Assembly: GCA_036365455.1 (NCBI GenBank)
Contig: JAWQUS010000026.1
Span: 10,000,001-10,064,000, forward strand
From: Macrosoma leucophasiata
Lineage: Eukaryota > Arthropoda > Insecta > Lepidoptera > Hedylidae
Direction of reading: 5' to 3'
DNA: 64,000 bases
The notes beneath the pieces were generated by a model that was not told the DNA's origin, did not search any database, and saw nothing but the letters and a program-made list of their open reading frames with translations. Shown piece after piece: positions 42,384 to 53,999 of the stretch. A program made the position numbers and the translations under genes. Each line of letters opens with the position of its first letter. Position 1 is the first letter of the stretch.

Positions 42384-42531
42384 TTTTGTAGTTTTACACT
42401 AAAAACTACTTTTTACACAATGTGCTCGCGACGTGTCCGTAGACAAAAAGAATAGACAACCGAATCTGACAGATTAGCTTTTTTTTAAGACTAAAGTCAT
42501 AGACACAGACCAATATCCAGCTCATAGATAT

Positions 42532-42683
42532 TTTCTAAGAACTACGAAGGAAGAAGCATAAATAAGACTCGTGCAGTATAGTCTTCTCTTTTAAATAAGT
42601 TACTTGTGATGTGAGAAGGACGGAGATGTAGTATACTGCACGAGTCTTGTTAAGTATGCTACATAGTTCTTATAGAAAGAAAC
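42532..42683. mobile_element. Foldback element between RpL28 and its neighbour
   Basis: A perfect 17-bp inverted pair, AAGACTCGTGCAGTATA (42564-42580) and 42632-42648. Looser pairing extends outward (TTTCTAAGAACTA / TAGTTCTTATAGAAA) to about 45 bp per arm. Confidence 0.8.
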
Positions 42684-43101
42684 CAAATGAAAAAGTTATT
42701 AGTTTGATATAATTTCTATACTCAACAAAAATTTATAAAAAATGCAAACAATGATAGGTAACACAAAGTAAATGAAGGACATGTAAGTAAATAAAAAAAA
42801 AATTCTTGGTAGCAGCTAATAAAATATGCTAAGTAAATTGTTTTCGTAAGGCAAAGTAAATGACAGGAAGTACGCACGTCTATGGAAATTACCGTTGTTT
42901 CGTCATTTTTTTGGCAGCAATGGTGATATGTCAAATTCCAAACTAAAACTTGTCTGGGACAATTCGTGTTGGTTCTTGTGATACATCTTTTTCTTGGTGA
43001 TATTATTTATTGTGTTAATTTTAGGTAAATGTAGTGCTCGTGTAAAATTTGTGTGTGATTCGTTAAGTGTGCCAAATTGATGTTTCCACTGAGTTGTTAT
43101 T

Positions 43102-46100
43102 ATGAATCAGGTTGATCGAAATCATCAAAATATAAACAAAGATATGATCGATTCTGATTTGATTGACGTGGATTCTTTGGATTTTTCGGACGATCAGACA
43201 TGGTAAGTGCATTATATCTGTGTTATCCGTACGGGTATTCAAAAAAATACTCTACAACTTTGGAGAAGGATACTGTGTAGGAGTTGTGCATGCCCGTTAT
43301 GCGTTGGAATTTTGTGTCTGCACCTGTTTTATATTTAATATCTGAATATACCGGTTCATAGTCCTCCACAGAGAGATAATGAGATAGTTTACAGCATTGT
43401 TGTCTCAAAGATGCATGGGATACACAACAAATGATTGCCTGTACTGTCAATCATGCCTGTAGATAAAGATAAGCTACACTACCTTCATATGTTTTTTATT
43501 TTAGAATAAAAATGTGAACACAGAATAATTGACCACAATGTACAATACCTATTGTGAATTTCACTTGTGTGGTAGGTATAGTAACAGTACTTATTTGTTT
43601 ACATAGAATGCCATAAGTAGTTGGTGGATCAATATGAAACTACGAAACAATGCATTTACCTGTTTTAGTGGTTGCATACATGTTATTCATAAATTCTAAT
43701 GGGAATGTGAAATGTTTTTAAAGTCTGATAACACAGTTATGTACAGCTGATATAAAGTGGCATACCATTCTACGAGACTAGCCATTACATTATAATTGAT
43801 GTACTCTGCAGTTCATAGAATCAGAATAGTACTTGTTATCAGCTTTAGTTTATCCGGTATTTAATACAGAAATGCAGGCTCTCGCATATAAAATAATAAT
43901 AATAACTATAATAATATTAACTCCACCAACCTGCATTAGAGCAGTGTGGTGGCGTAAGCTCCAGGCCTCCTCCCAAGAAGGGGAGAGAGAGACTCATTCC
44001 TAGCAGTGGGACATATCAACGGTTGCCATTATCTCCCATATATTTTAATATAATTAGTGGTGACAGCACAACTTAGCACAACTTAACCTGCCAAGTCAAG
44101 AGAAAAATATGACAATTGATTTTTAATTGTTCCGGAGCTGCCGCCGGCTTTAAATTCCTTGCAGAGTTAAACCTCAGGGGTGGTAATGCATCTGCATTCT
44201 GTCCTCCAAATTGTGTACATGTCTATAGGCTGCATTATTCACTTTTCAATGTAAACTGCATGCTTGTGTGCCACCTTCATTATGTTAAAAAATGTATATG
44301 AGGTGAAAAATCTATGGACACCAATTTAGATGTATCTACTTGCCATCACAAATAGTTTGTAATATAATTGTGTTTGTAACAGAAACCTGACTTAATTGTG
44401 GAAAAATATTGTTTTCAAACAAATAGGTCTGATATTTACGATTATGATAATAACATCATAATCGTGATAAGAAGTTCATTGTTCTACTTTAATACTCTAG
44501 TTGCATTTCATAATAAAATCATGCATACTTACAATTATTTTTTTTTATTTCAAATAACTTTTTGCTACTCAAATAAATTATATTTATTTTGACTGTCTCA
44601 CTACTAATATCATTAGTGGCCTAAGTGAAGTTTCAGAGACTACACTTTTTACTTCTAATCTAGCTCTCTATTTCCTTTCCAAGATGTAGATCCCATATAA
44701 AAATTGTATTTACAAAAAAATACAGAATATTGTAAACATGCCTGGAAAAATTTTTGAAACATCTCTTTCTATGTTGTGAAATAATTAAAAGTGATTTATA
44801 AACTTTTCGACTCCTTATCCTACTAGGGTTTGTTTGCATAGTTTATCAACAGCCAATTTAACTAATTGTTTCACATTTACTTAATTAAGATAACTCACTT
44901 TATTTCTGCGTATACTTTGAGCCAACTTTATTTGTACTGGATAATGAACATATTTGTGAAATTAATAATATAATTTATTTGATCACACAGAGTTTATTAT
45001 ATGTATTGAATTGAACAAAAAAAAAGAAAGAAACGGAATAAGAACAGTCTTTCCTACAGTAGAAGCCCTCCATACTACATTTTGAATTTCAAATGTTTTA
45101 ATCCGGATAGCTAAAAATATTTTTAACATCAAAAAATTTTCAGTTTTCAAAATATTTCAAAGCTGTTACCTTGTACCTCTTTTATTTTTTTTATTTGTAC
45201 TGATGCTTTCAATGGTTTATTCAAGTGAATTAGCCAATTAAAAAAAAATTGGATTACATTCTAAGTAGGGTTGCTGAGGATTCCTCTTCCTCTTCCTCAT
45301 AATGAGGAAGTTCCGCAATATTTTGGGTTAATCAACCGTTTCCGCATCCTCAAAAATTAAAATAAAAAAATCCTCTTCCATTACCGCTTCCTCAAAATTT
45401 AAGAGGAATTTATGAGGAATTTTGTTGCGCATGCGCGTCGCGTATCGATGGCAACGCACACTGTTTGTTTTAATTGTATTGACATACATTATTTTGTTTA
45501 TACGCGTACTCAACTTAAAAAATCTAAATATTCGGGGCTTTACAGAACTGTATCTTTACAATATCTATCTTCTCTTCCATCAAATGTACCAGCAAATGAC
45601 TTTTTAGCAATGCTGTGGTATATGATGAGCTATAAAACCGGTTGTTGGGGAAACAGCGTCCAAATATTTTTTATATAAAAATATACCTCCCTGTTTAAAA
45701 TAAATTTCGATTAATAGTATTCAATTCTTTTATTGTGATTTATAATATTCGACTTAAATACCTAATTAACAAAGAAATAAAGACTGCATTCTTATTTTCA
45801 TTTCAATTCCTAAATGAAATTGTGTCATTCACTCATCTTTTTTTTTTTGGTGTGCGTGTTTTTTTTTTATGTCTGTAGGTTGACAGACAAGCAGACGGGC
45901 CACTTGATGGAAAGTGGTCACCGTCGCCTATGAACATTTGCAACACCAGGGGAGTTGCCAACGCGCTGCCAGCCCTGAAGGACTCCTTTGACGCCATTTT
46001 TGAAGAACCTCTTAATGTAGCACCTAGGGAACACCTCAGAGGGAAGTTCGTTCCACAATTTACACGTTCTGGGCAAGAACGAACGTGAAAACCGTACCGT

Positions 46101-48385
46101 TGAGCACTGCCAGGTGTCCAGTCATTGTGGGTGGAACTTTTCTCTTCGGCGGGTAGTACGGTGTAGGAAAATAGATGGTAGCACCATGTCAAACAGTTCA
46201 GCAGAGCACTCACCATTGTAGAGACGGTACAACACGCACATACTCCCAATGTCTCTGCGTAGGCTCAGATGTTCGAACCTGTCAGTAAGTCCTGGGTCGT
46301 TAACAAAACGAACGGCGCGTCTTTGTAGGGAGTCAAGTGGAACTAGCTAGTATTTGGGGGCTCCCGCCCACAAATGAGTATATATATAATACTGCCTGGC
46401 TTTGTTAAGCACCCCTAGCATTTTGGATGCCAACTTGGTCTTACACTCAATGTGACTCCCGAATTGCACTTCGTTTGATATGTTAACGCCCAGGATACAG
46501 ATACTCTTACCAACGGCGATCGGAATGCCCTGGAACTGTGGTGCTACAATGCATGGCGTTTTTTTAGCGGTGAACGTGCAGACTTGTGTCCTCGAGGGGT
46601 TGAACTGCATTAAATTAAGTCGACCCCAATCCGAGACCCGCTCCTGAGAGTGCTCGATTTCAGACACAAGTCTAGTCCTTCTTTCCTTGATAATTGTCCG
46701 AGAGGCATTTGCACGGCTAGTGTAGTGTGCATATCCCGTACTATCATCGGTATAGCAATGAAAATTGGAGTTTTGCTCCAACATTTCATTGATGTGCAGA
46801 AGAAAAAGCATGGGAGATAGCACAGAGCCTTGCATCACACCAGCGTTGATAGGTAGTCTGTCTGAGCGCTGACCGTCAACTAAGACTTGTATATAACGCT
46901 CAGACAGAAAGCTGGCTGTCCAGTTGCATAGCCTCTCGGGAAGACCGTAGAATGGAAGTTTCGCGAGTAGTGCCCTGTGCCAGACCCGGTTAAAGGCCTT
47001 AGCAATGTCGTTGTGTAGATATGTCTCTGAACTCGTCCTTAACTGCTGGACAAATTTTGATTATTCTTTATCGTATGTGTTTTGAGAATGGTTTAGATTT
47101 TAGATTCATAGTAAAATAATTAAAAGAGCGTTTTGTAGTGGACCAACCACTACAAAATGCTATCGATCTACTCGATTAAGCGATACGGGTGCGGTCGGGT
47201 GTGTGACGGTCGACCACTAGTGGCAAATTAAAATGCGCATTTTCGTGCTTCGGAGAGCAGGACGCCGACGGTCCCGGTTGCTGTCGACAGATAGCAGTCG
47301 TTAAACCTTGTGGGCTTTATGGGCGGTTTGAAAACATCCGACAGCGGGTTGGCCACTAACCCTTGCAAGTAACTCCACCAACCCGCATTGGAGCAGCGTG
47401 GTGGAGTAAGCTCCAGACCTCCTATCAAGAAGGGGAGAGACTCGTGCCCAGCAGTGGGACGTTTCAAGGGTTGCTATTATTATTATGTCATCTGCTTCCT
47501 CTTCCTCTTCCTCTTCCTCATAAAAATATCCTCTTCCTCATCCGCATCCTCTAAATTGGCGCATTACAATTCCTCTTCCTCCTCCTCTTCCTCATAATCA
47601 CTTCCTCAACAACCTTAATTCTAAGCATTATGTGTACAAGTTGTTACCCACAACTTTGTTATAAACACCAAAATTAGGCTTTACCCTTTCTCAGAATTGG
47701 GATTGTCACGATATAAAATGCCATCACAATCAGCTCAGCAGATTGACTTTAAAGCGTAGCAGATAAAATAACTTTTCTATATATTTTCTTAACACAAATG
47801 AAATGAAATTTCTACTGGTGGTAGAGCTCCAGTGACGGAGCTCGCGGGCGTAGGCACCACCGCATTACCTAAGATACTTGCCGCTAAATGGTAGTGTTTA
47901 GCACTATCGTGTTCCGGTCAGGTGGTAATGTACGGGCCCTGTAATTTCCGGCACAGAGGCATAACACCTTGGGCCTCAGGAGTGGTAACGCATCTGCATT
48001 TTGACCTCGGTCTTTGTGTGGGTGTCTATAGGCTGCAGTCATCACTTAACATCGATGTGAACTGCATGCTTGTTTGCCACTTCCTTCACAAAAAAAAAAT
48101 AAAAAATAAAAAAAAAACCAACTTCATTCCTATGAATGGATAGCCTACTAAGTGGCATGGGGGCGGTGTAGGTGGCCAGCCTATTAAGTTATTGACACTA
48201 GATTACTGAGACAATTCATTAATTAATATAATTTTGTTTCAGGTTATTTATAATCCCAGAAGACTCGGGCCAGAGAGTTGACATGATAGAGTACAACTTG
48301 TCCTGCGACTGGCCAATACAAGAAGACAGTGACTACCTCAAATCTGAAAAGGAGCTGTATACATTGCTCGATAATTTGCTTAAGA
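43102..48385 (+). CDS. Unidentified gene, first two coding exons
   Basis: Exon 1 is 43102-43202 (ends ACATG|GTAAGT, phase 2) and exon 2 is 48243-48385 (acceptor TTTGTTTCAG, ends AAGA|GTGAGT, phase 1). They join in frame to 81 residues. The protein starts acidic (MIDSDLIDVDSLDFSDDQ), then TWLFIIPEDSGQRVD and a helix-like SEKELYTLLDNLLK. An acidic run followed by a W-L-[FY] motif recalls the N-terminus of SLAIN microtubule-regulator proteins, but only over a few residues, so no name is given. Later exons were not found and probably lie beyond the window or in the repeat-rich 3' part. The 5-kb intron holds the hAT element and Rep-A copies. Head-to-head with RpL28, about 720 bp between starts. 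Confidence 0.7.
44165..44288 (+). repeat. Rep-A 3' part, older variant
   Basis: AACCTCAGGGGTGGTAATGC to ACTGCATGCTTGTGTGCCACC. Confidence 0.78.
45520..45690 (+). pseudogene. hAT transposase, C-terminal dimerisation domain remnant
   Basis: In one frame QYLSSLPSNVPA, then in a shifted frame LFSNAVVYDEL, a stop, and NRLLGKQ followed by a tail like FYIKIYLP. This order (YLS.P.SVPSER-FS.AG...NRL) is that of the hATC dimerisation domain. A frameshift and a stop make it non-functional. The catalytic core is not recognisable within the element. Confidence 0.72.
45833..47045 (-). pseudogene. Jockey-type LINE with reverse transcriptase, nested in hAT
   Basis: 5'-truncated copy on the minus strand with an A-rich tail near 45838-45872. 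The reverse transcriptase shows NDIAKAFNRVWH (motif A), MQGSVLSPMLF (motif B region) and CYTDDSTG (motif C, catalytic Asp pair kept, usual Ala replaced by Thr), then ILGVNIS. The C-terminal part (LDSLQRRAVRFVND-type region) is shifted relative to the 46347-46838 frame. Endonuclease and gag-like ORFs are absent. Three more 3' fragments of this LINE occur in the window (30735, 32305, 49038). Confidence 0.88.
47340..47485. repeat. Short repeat, GGAGCAGCGTGGTGGAGTAAGC
   Basis: ACTCCACCAACCCGCATTGG..GCCAGCAGTGGGACGTTTC recurs at 43920-44030 (CTCCACCAACCTGCATTAGAGC ... AGCAGTGGGACATATC). Likely a LINE 3' end. At this site it is inside the hAT element. Confidence 0.7.
47813..48092 (+). repeat. Rep-A copy, full length, young variant
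   Basis: ACTGGTGGTAGAGCTCC to TTTGCCACTTCC plus an A-rich tail. One of the best-preserved copies. Confidence 0.93.
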
Positions 48386-48625
48386 GTGAGTACATTTATG
48401 GTATTCTCTATTATATTGTATGGTGTTGGCATTGCACACTCCGCCTACACTGTAATGGTGACTACTTTATATTTTTGTTTTTAGTAGAAAGCATAATTGA
48501 TTTTTCTCAAAGTATTGAGTTTTCTCTCACATTCTGCTACTGACGACTCAATCAATGCTAAGCCTGCACTGCTTTTCCACATCTGTATCACATGATTATA
48601 ATTATTTGACTGCAACAGTGATAGG

Positions 48626-48735
48626 CGTGGTAGAGCTCCAGAGCCATCTCTGACCATCACCATTACCTCATAAATCTGCCGCCAATGGACTACCATGGTA
48701 ATCCATTGGTAGCAGATGGATGCTGAACACTTATT
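48626..48735 (+). repeat. Rep-A 5' fragment with near-perfect palindrome
   Basis: GTGGTAGAGCTCCAGAGCC start, then CCAATGGACTACCATGG is mirrored by the sequence to 48698 with one mismatch per arm. Confidence 0.7.
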
Positions 48736-48913
48736 CAGCACTACAAAATATGAACAACATTATTTGTCACTTCATAAAAAATAGAATTGATGTTATTTAT
48801 AAAAAAATGCATAGAATGGTTATGATATCCTTCAATTCACAACTGATCATTTCCAGGGGAATAATTGAATGATAGGTATCCATTGTCTTCTGAAACATAC
48901 GCGTAAATTGGGG

Positions 48914-49010
48914 TCAGGTCAGGGGTGGCAACGTATCTGCAATTTAACCTCTGGTTTTTGAGTAGATGTATTGTGTATGCTGCAGTCATCACTTGACATC
49001 CATGAGAATC
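48914..49010 (+). repeat. Rep-A 3' fragment, older variant
   Basis: GTCAGGGGTGGCAACGTATC to GCTGCAGTCATCACTTGAC. Confidence 0.72.
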
Positions 49011-49037
49011 TGAAATATTTATAGAATCTGGCATACT

Positions 49038-49555
49038 GCTCTCATTTGTGGGCGGGAGCCCCTAAATATCAACTTGGTCCACTTGACTCCCTACAAAGAC
49101 GCGCCGTTCGTTTTGTTAACGACCCAGGACTTACTGACAGGCTCGAACATCTGAGCCTGCGCAGAGACATTGGGAGTCTATGTGTTTTATACCGTCTCTA
49201 CAATGGCGAGTGCTCTGCTGAACTGTTCGACATGGTGCCACCGTCTCTTTTCCTACACCGTACTACCCGCCGAAGAGAGAAGTTCCACCCTCACCGACTG
49301 GACACCTGGCAATGTTCAACGGTGCGGTTCTCACGTTCGTTTTTTCCCAGACCGTGTAAATTGTGGAATGAACTTTCTTCTGAGGTGTTCCCTCGGTGCT
49401 ACAATATGGGGTTCTTCAAAAATGGCGTCAAAAGAGTCTTTCAGGGCTGGCAGCGCGTTGGCAACTCCCCTGGTGTTGCAAATGTTCATAGGCGACGGTG
49501 ACTACTTTCCATCAGGTGGGCCCGTCTGCTTGTCTGTCAATCCTTTGACATAAAA
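49038..49555 (+). pseudogene. Jockey-type LINE, C-terminal end, best-preserved copy
   Basis: An open frame of 151 residues from 49046 with WAGAPKYQLGPLDSLQRRA, LRRDIGSLCVLYRLYNGEC, LFLHRTTRRREKFHP and [17 protein letters not shown], ending VHRRR-stop. It is the end of the same ORF2 as at 45833-47045. No catalytic region is present, so it is a 5'-truncated insertion. It lies downstream of exon 2 of the gene at 43102. Confidence 0.88.
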
Positions 49556-49797
49556 AGAAGAACTGCAAGCTTGTTAGCCACCTTCGTTATACAAAAACAA
49601 ATGTCCGTAAAACATTAAAAAACATCTCCTGTAGTCTCTTTTAGTAATACGACTAATATGCAGCAGCCTTTGTGTGAGATTTTATTTAGCCTACTGGTTT
49701 AAAAAACGTGTAGGCAGGTAGGTATATAGATACAATGTTGTGTAAAAGTTTTACGAATATTGGTTTCATAAAATTAGTAGATTTGCGATTTTGAACC

Positions 49798-50113
49798 ATA
49801 GAACAACACGGGCCACCGGTCGCGGCGAATTGGGGGGGAGTAGCCATAGCAGGTTTTCCCCTCTGTCAAAGTACAAGCACAAGTGTGCCTGTGCCTGTCG
49901 CCTAAATGTTTAAATGTGTGCGTAACATTGTTTATGTATTTTGTTAAAGTCAAGGTGAGAGTTTCGTAGTAATAGACGTTTTTGTAGTGTGTGTGTGTGT
50001 CACACGTACTCGTATTTCCCCTCGCAAAAAATGATAGACTGTTTTGCATCGGTGATAAATGCTATGGCTACTCCTCTCCGGTCCGCCGCGACCGGTGTCC
50101 CGTGTTGCTCTAT
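49798..50113. mobile_element. Foldback element family B, copy 3, most complete
   Basis: ATAGAACAACACGGGCCACC to GTGTTGCTCTAT, with both inner TIR blocks (GGTCGCGGCG, GAGTAGCCATAG) intact. Confidence 0.9.
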
Positions 50114-50475
50114 TTTTTGAACAAACGAAAATTTAAATTTTATTAAAATAGATTTATCACTTCCACCTTTTAATTAAATGTTCACTATAGTATAGAATTC
50201 CGTTGAACGAACACAAGGAAACAGGGTAGCACTATCTCAATGACATGACACGCATCATAAACTGCAGACAAAGATTCGATTTCCATGCATCCATATCCAT
50301 ATATGAATGTACCAGTCATTGGATCATTTAATCGTATATCGTTGAGATAATCTCTACATCCGCTTGAAAATAATTTTATGTTTGTACATCTTTCTATCTT
50401 TAATTTCTAACATCACCTTAGATGGACAATGCCTTCATTGTTGCAATTACTCTTTGTAGAATTTTTTTTTTTTTT

Positions 50476-50550
50476 TATGTAATGGAAGTGGTAAACAAGC
50501 ATGCAGTTCACATTGATGTTAAGTGATGACTGCAGCCTATAGACACCCTT
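50476..50550 (-). repeat. Rep-A 3' end fragment
   Basis: ATGTAATGGAAGTGG to GCAGCCTATAGACACCC. Truncated where element D begins. Confidence 0.8.
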
Positions 50551-50560
50551 TAATATATTA

Positions 50561-50694
50561 AGCCTGGGTTGCACCACGATATTTTTTAAAGTTATTGTAA
50601 CATTTCACATCCTTCTCTAACTTTAACAGATTTCTATTAAGTTAGAGAAGGATGTGAAATGTTACAATAATTTTTACAAATATCACCAGGCTTA
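50561..50694. mobile_element. TIR element D, second copy
   Basis: AGCCTGGGTTGCACCACGAT to AAATATCACCAGGCTTA with long inner arms. It sits between two Rep-A copies. Confidence 0.85.
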
Positions 50695-50707
50695 TTTTTT
50701 TTTTTAA

Positions 50708-50980
50708 GTCGTGTACGTGGCAAACAAGCATGCAGTTCACATTGATGTTAAGTGATGACTGTAGCCTATAGACACCCACACAAAGACCAAGGTCAAAATG
50801 CAGATGCGTTACCACTCCTGAGGCCTAAGGTGTTATGCCTCTGTACCGGAAATTACAGAGCCGTACATTACCACCTGACCGGAAGACGATAGTGCTGAAC
50901 ACTACCTTTTAGTGGCAAGTATATTAGGTAATGCGGTGGTGCCTACGCCCGCGAGCTCCGTCACTGGAGCTCTACCACGT
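50708..50980 (-). repeat. Rep-A copy, full length, young variant
   Basis: GTACGTGGCAAACAAGC to CACTGGAGCTCTACCACG. Confidence 0.92.
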
Positions 50981-51059
50981 TATCAATATCTTACGTATAT
51001 TTCCTTGATGGTATAGGAAGAACATTTATGCATACACCCACGATTAACTAGATTTGTTT

Positions 51060-51455
51060 TTTTTAATCACACGTAGACGAGGCACGGAAGGTTTATAAGT
51101 GGTGGTATTTGACGGCACGGTCTCTGTCTTGGTGTGTAGATATGATACAAACATGTATGACACAAACATCGCACATTAAACTACGGAGTTGTCACAATCT
51201 TCTTCTTTCAAATTTTCAAATACGGTCTGAAATCAAGCATAGCTGTTGCCCGCGGCTCCGCCCACTTTTACATCGCTTTTCGCGTAACCTGTGGAAACTC
51301 ATCAAATCATCCCATGGCATTCCACAGGAACATTTTTTCGGGATAAAAACTATCCTATGTGTTAATCACCCTCTATGTGTGTGCCAAGGAGTAACAAACA
51401 AAGATACAAACTTTCCCATTTATAATATTAGTAGGAGTAGAATAGTAGGATGAAA
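51060..51455 (-). repeat. RTE-type tail repeats
   Basis: 51070-51095 (GTAGACGAGGCACGGAAGG) matches the end of the LINE ORF at 24520. 51235-51455 is an inverted copy of the AATATTATAAA-type repeat (CGGCTCCGCCCAC ... TATAATATTAGTAG). Confidence 0.6.
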
Positions 51456-51459
51456 ATCT

Positions 51460-53260
51460 GGAGCACGCTGCTGAAAAGGCATTTATTTGATTGAATTTTC
51501 TTTGGCTCTTGAGACTAGACCAGCTAGAGATGTCGTGTCCTTACCCAGAGGTCATGAGGTCGTTTATTACCTACTATCCGGAGCACAATAGACGTGAGCT
51601 CGAGTGAGCACTATTTTTTAACGACTATTGATTAGGTAATTTGCGGTTTTTCAAGTACGGTGATCCTACTACAAAAGGTACCCTGGCGAGGACGGCAGAT
51701 AGTGTGAAACTTTGAAGATGTCACGCTTTCATTCCTCTAAGGGGTAGGTAGTCAAATGTATACATTAAAGCCTACATGACAAACACCCATGTTCCCCCAG
51801 TTTTGTTTTGTCCCTTGTGGTGAGTCAATTGACATCTCTGAGCACTTTAACAAATTTCGAGGATGACAATTGAAAACTTTCCGCTTTCGTTGCAAAAAAT
51901 AATATCGAAAGCTTTTAAAACTTATGACTCAACCTTATTTTGCAGAAAAATGTTCTGATGGGATATGGATCTATATTTTTTCAATTTCTCTTACGTTTCT
52001 TTATTTAACATAATTATTTTCTTGCATACCTTTATGTTAGTTATTGTCTAATTGTATTGTCTAGGCATAAAATAAATAGGTATATATAGAAGTATCATTT
52101 AATAAAAACCGTAGAAAAAATATAAGGGACTTGGCTGCTCTTTTCAAATCCTCTTGAACCCAGATACTTATAAAACTTGATACGCCTTTAATATAATCTT
52201 GGTATTAAGACGATCGATACGTCTGGCTAATGTACAATATCCTTTATCGGCTATTAATAACGAGCCAATTGGAGATACCCTCACGGCTCAGTGTCATTCA
52301 GACAATTTTCCAATTACGAATTATGTACGAACTCTTGAAGGTGTATGGGAAACTGTGACGTGGATCAGTTACAAGTTTTCTTTTTATTAATAAGCTGACT
52401 CATCCGGCTTCTTGATAAAAGTTGATAAAACTTTCGTCTTGTCTAAATTTTATTCAATTAGAAATCGAGTAAAAACCTTTGAGTGTTTTAGTGTGCAAAT
52501 TTTAAACCAAATAAAAAGGGTGCATAATTTTTGTACCGGTAGTAGTATCCCCAAATGGGTAAGCAAAAGTATGCGTGTATGTCCCAAAACACGCGCGCCT
52601 GCGATCGTGCGTGTGTGCGTGCGTATATGCGAGAGTACGTAAAAGCTGTTCAGGCAGTTTTAAAAAATATCAGAAAATTAACATCATAGACATATGAAGA
52701 CAAAACTTCACGCCTATATTCCCCGTAGGAAGCTTACGTTTGTAATAAATGACGAGACTATTGACGTCTCCGGACACTGGAAAACATCCAGAAAATTGAA
52801 AAATTCCAGTAGCACTTAACCTTCTGACCTGTGGATCAACGTACCAGCACCTAGTAGCTTGCTGCCACTAGACTACGGAGACAGCTTACCTTAATTAGTT
52901 AGTAGTTCATCTGAAAACGATTAAAATTTGTTGAATTATTGCGGTCTAGTCTTGAGACTCAGTTCTGATCATATTTATTTGAGAAGTCTCATTTAAATGC
53001 TGTCATGACACTTCCACTTACAACCTTAGAGAAAGAAACCTTTTATTATGCACGTCAAAGGTAGACTTTTTTACATCTGTATGTTTTTTACCTGTGACTT
53101 TCGCAGGCTTTCTTCGCGTTAATCACTCACTTCCCATAGCACGAGGTGGAGAAATTACGGTACGACTTCTCGGAACTATCATTGTCGAACAACATAGTAT
53201 TTGTATTTAGTTTTTGATTTCTTTAAAGTTTTGACTGTATTTATATATTTTCTTAATGGT
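51460..53260. other. No gene seen
   Basis: Short SINE scraps near 51712 and 52700. No exon supported. Confidence 0.45.
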
Positions 53261-53261
53261 C

Positions 53262-53425
53262 TTAGGTAGTCGGGTCGTCCCGAGAAGGCACTATCCAAAT
53301 AGACTACATCGGGCAATAGACGAGCGCAAAGGGCTCTGGGTCTAAATAAATTTACACAACTGCCTGAGGGAGGCCCCTGCGGGTCCGATCCTCGCCTTAG
53401 GGCGTTGGCGGCGACACATAAGACA
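53262..53425. repeat. Unclassified GC-richer repeat
   Basis: GGTCCGATCCTCGCC resembles the B-box-like stretch at 6700. Possibly a tRNA-derived SINE. Confidence 0.4.
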
Positions 53426-53447
53426 TATACGATTAGGAACCTTTTAC

Positions 53448-53722
53448 TTGTGGTAGAGCTCCAGTGATGGAGGCACCACCGCATTACCTAATATACTTAC
53501 TTGGCGCTAAATGTAAATGTTCAGCACTATCGTGTTCCGGTCAGGTGGTTATGTACGGCCCTGTAATTTCCGGCACAGAAGCATAACACCTTAGGCCTCA
53601 AGAGTGGTAACGCATCTGCATTTTGACCTTGGTCTTTGTGTAAGTGTCTATAGGCTGTAGTCATCACTTAACATCAATGTGAACTACATGCTCGTTTGCC
53701 TCTTCATTACATAAAATAAAAG
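53448..53722 (+). repeat. Rep-A copy, young variant, small 5' deletion
   Basis: GTGGTAGAGCTCCAGTG to GTTTGCCTCTTCATTACATAAAAT. Part of the GAGCTCGCGG block is missing. Confidence 0.9.
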
Positions 53723-53916
53723 ACGTGTGACTCGGGGACTGCCGCGGTAAAGTTATTGCATTTACATAATTATCTAAAATTATGCGAAACAAAATAAAAT
53801 GCAAATAAAAGAAAAAAAAATAGAAAAATGGAACAATAATTTTCTATTAATATTTACCACTTTTTAAATATTGAATGGAAAAACAAACAGTAAAAAAAAA
53901 TGAACAAAAACAATCT

Positions 53917-53997
53917 TGGCAGCGGTGGGATTCGAACCCACGCCTCCGAAGAGACTGGTGCCTTAAACCAGCCCCTAGACCGCTCGGCCACGCTACC
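53917..53997 (-). tRNA. tRNA-Leu (anticodon AAG)
   Basis: Full cloverleaf: acceptor GGTAGCG pairs with CGCTGCC (one G-T), discriminator A. Anticodon stem CTGGT/ACCAG carries loop TTAAGGC with AAG at 34-36. There is a long class II variable arm (TCTCTTCGGAG), as leucine tRNAs need, and T arm GTGGG-TTCGAAT-CCCAC. Internal promoter boxes are present (TGGCCGAGCGG; GGTTCGAATCC). The D arm is one base shorter than the form I remember. No intron. Isolated in a gene-poor region. Confidence 0.88.
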
Positions 53998-53999
53998 CA

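Larger units (their letters stand above)
45258..47625. mobile_element. hAT-type transposon with 8-bp target duplication
   Basis: ATTCTAAG at 45258-45265 and 47618-47625 flank a 2352-bp element. Its ends pair as TAGGGTTGCTGAGG (left) and, inverted, TAAGGTTGTTGAGG (right). 8-bp duplications and short TIRs are the hAT hallmark. Both ends are rich in TTCCTC repeats. A transposase remnant lies at 45520-45690 and a LINE is nested at about 45833-47045. Confidence 0.88.

Noticed and set aside
42105..42455. 116-codon plus-strand frame
   Set aside because: Antisense shadow of RpL28.
51078..51140. Third exon of the gene at 43102 (phase fits, NEARKVYKWW)
   Set aside because: The sequence GTAGACGAGGCACGGAAGG matches the RTE-like LINE end at 24520, so it is repeat-derived.
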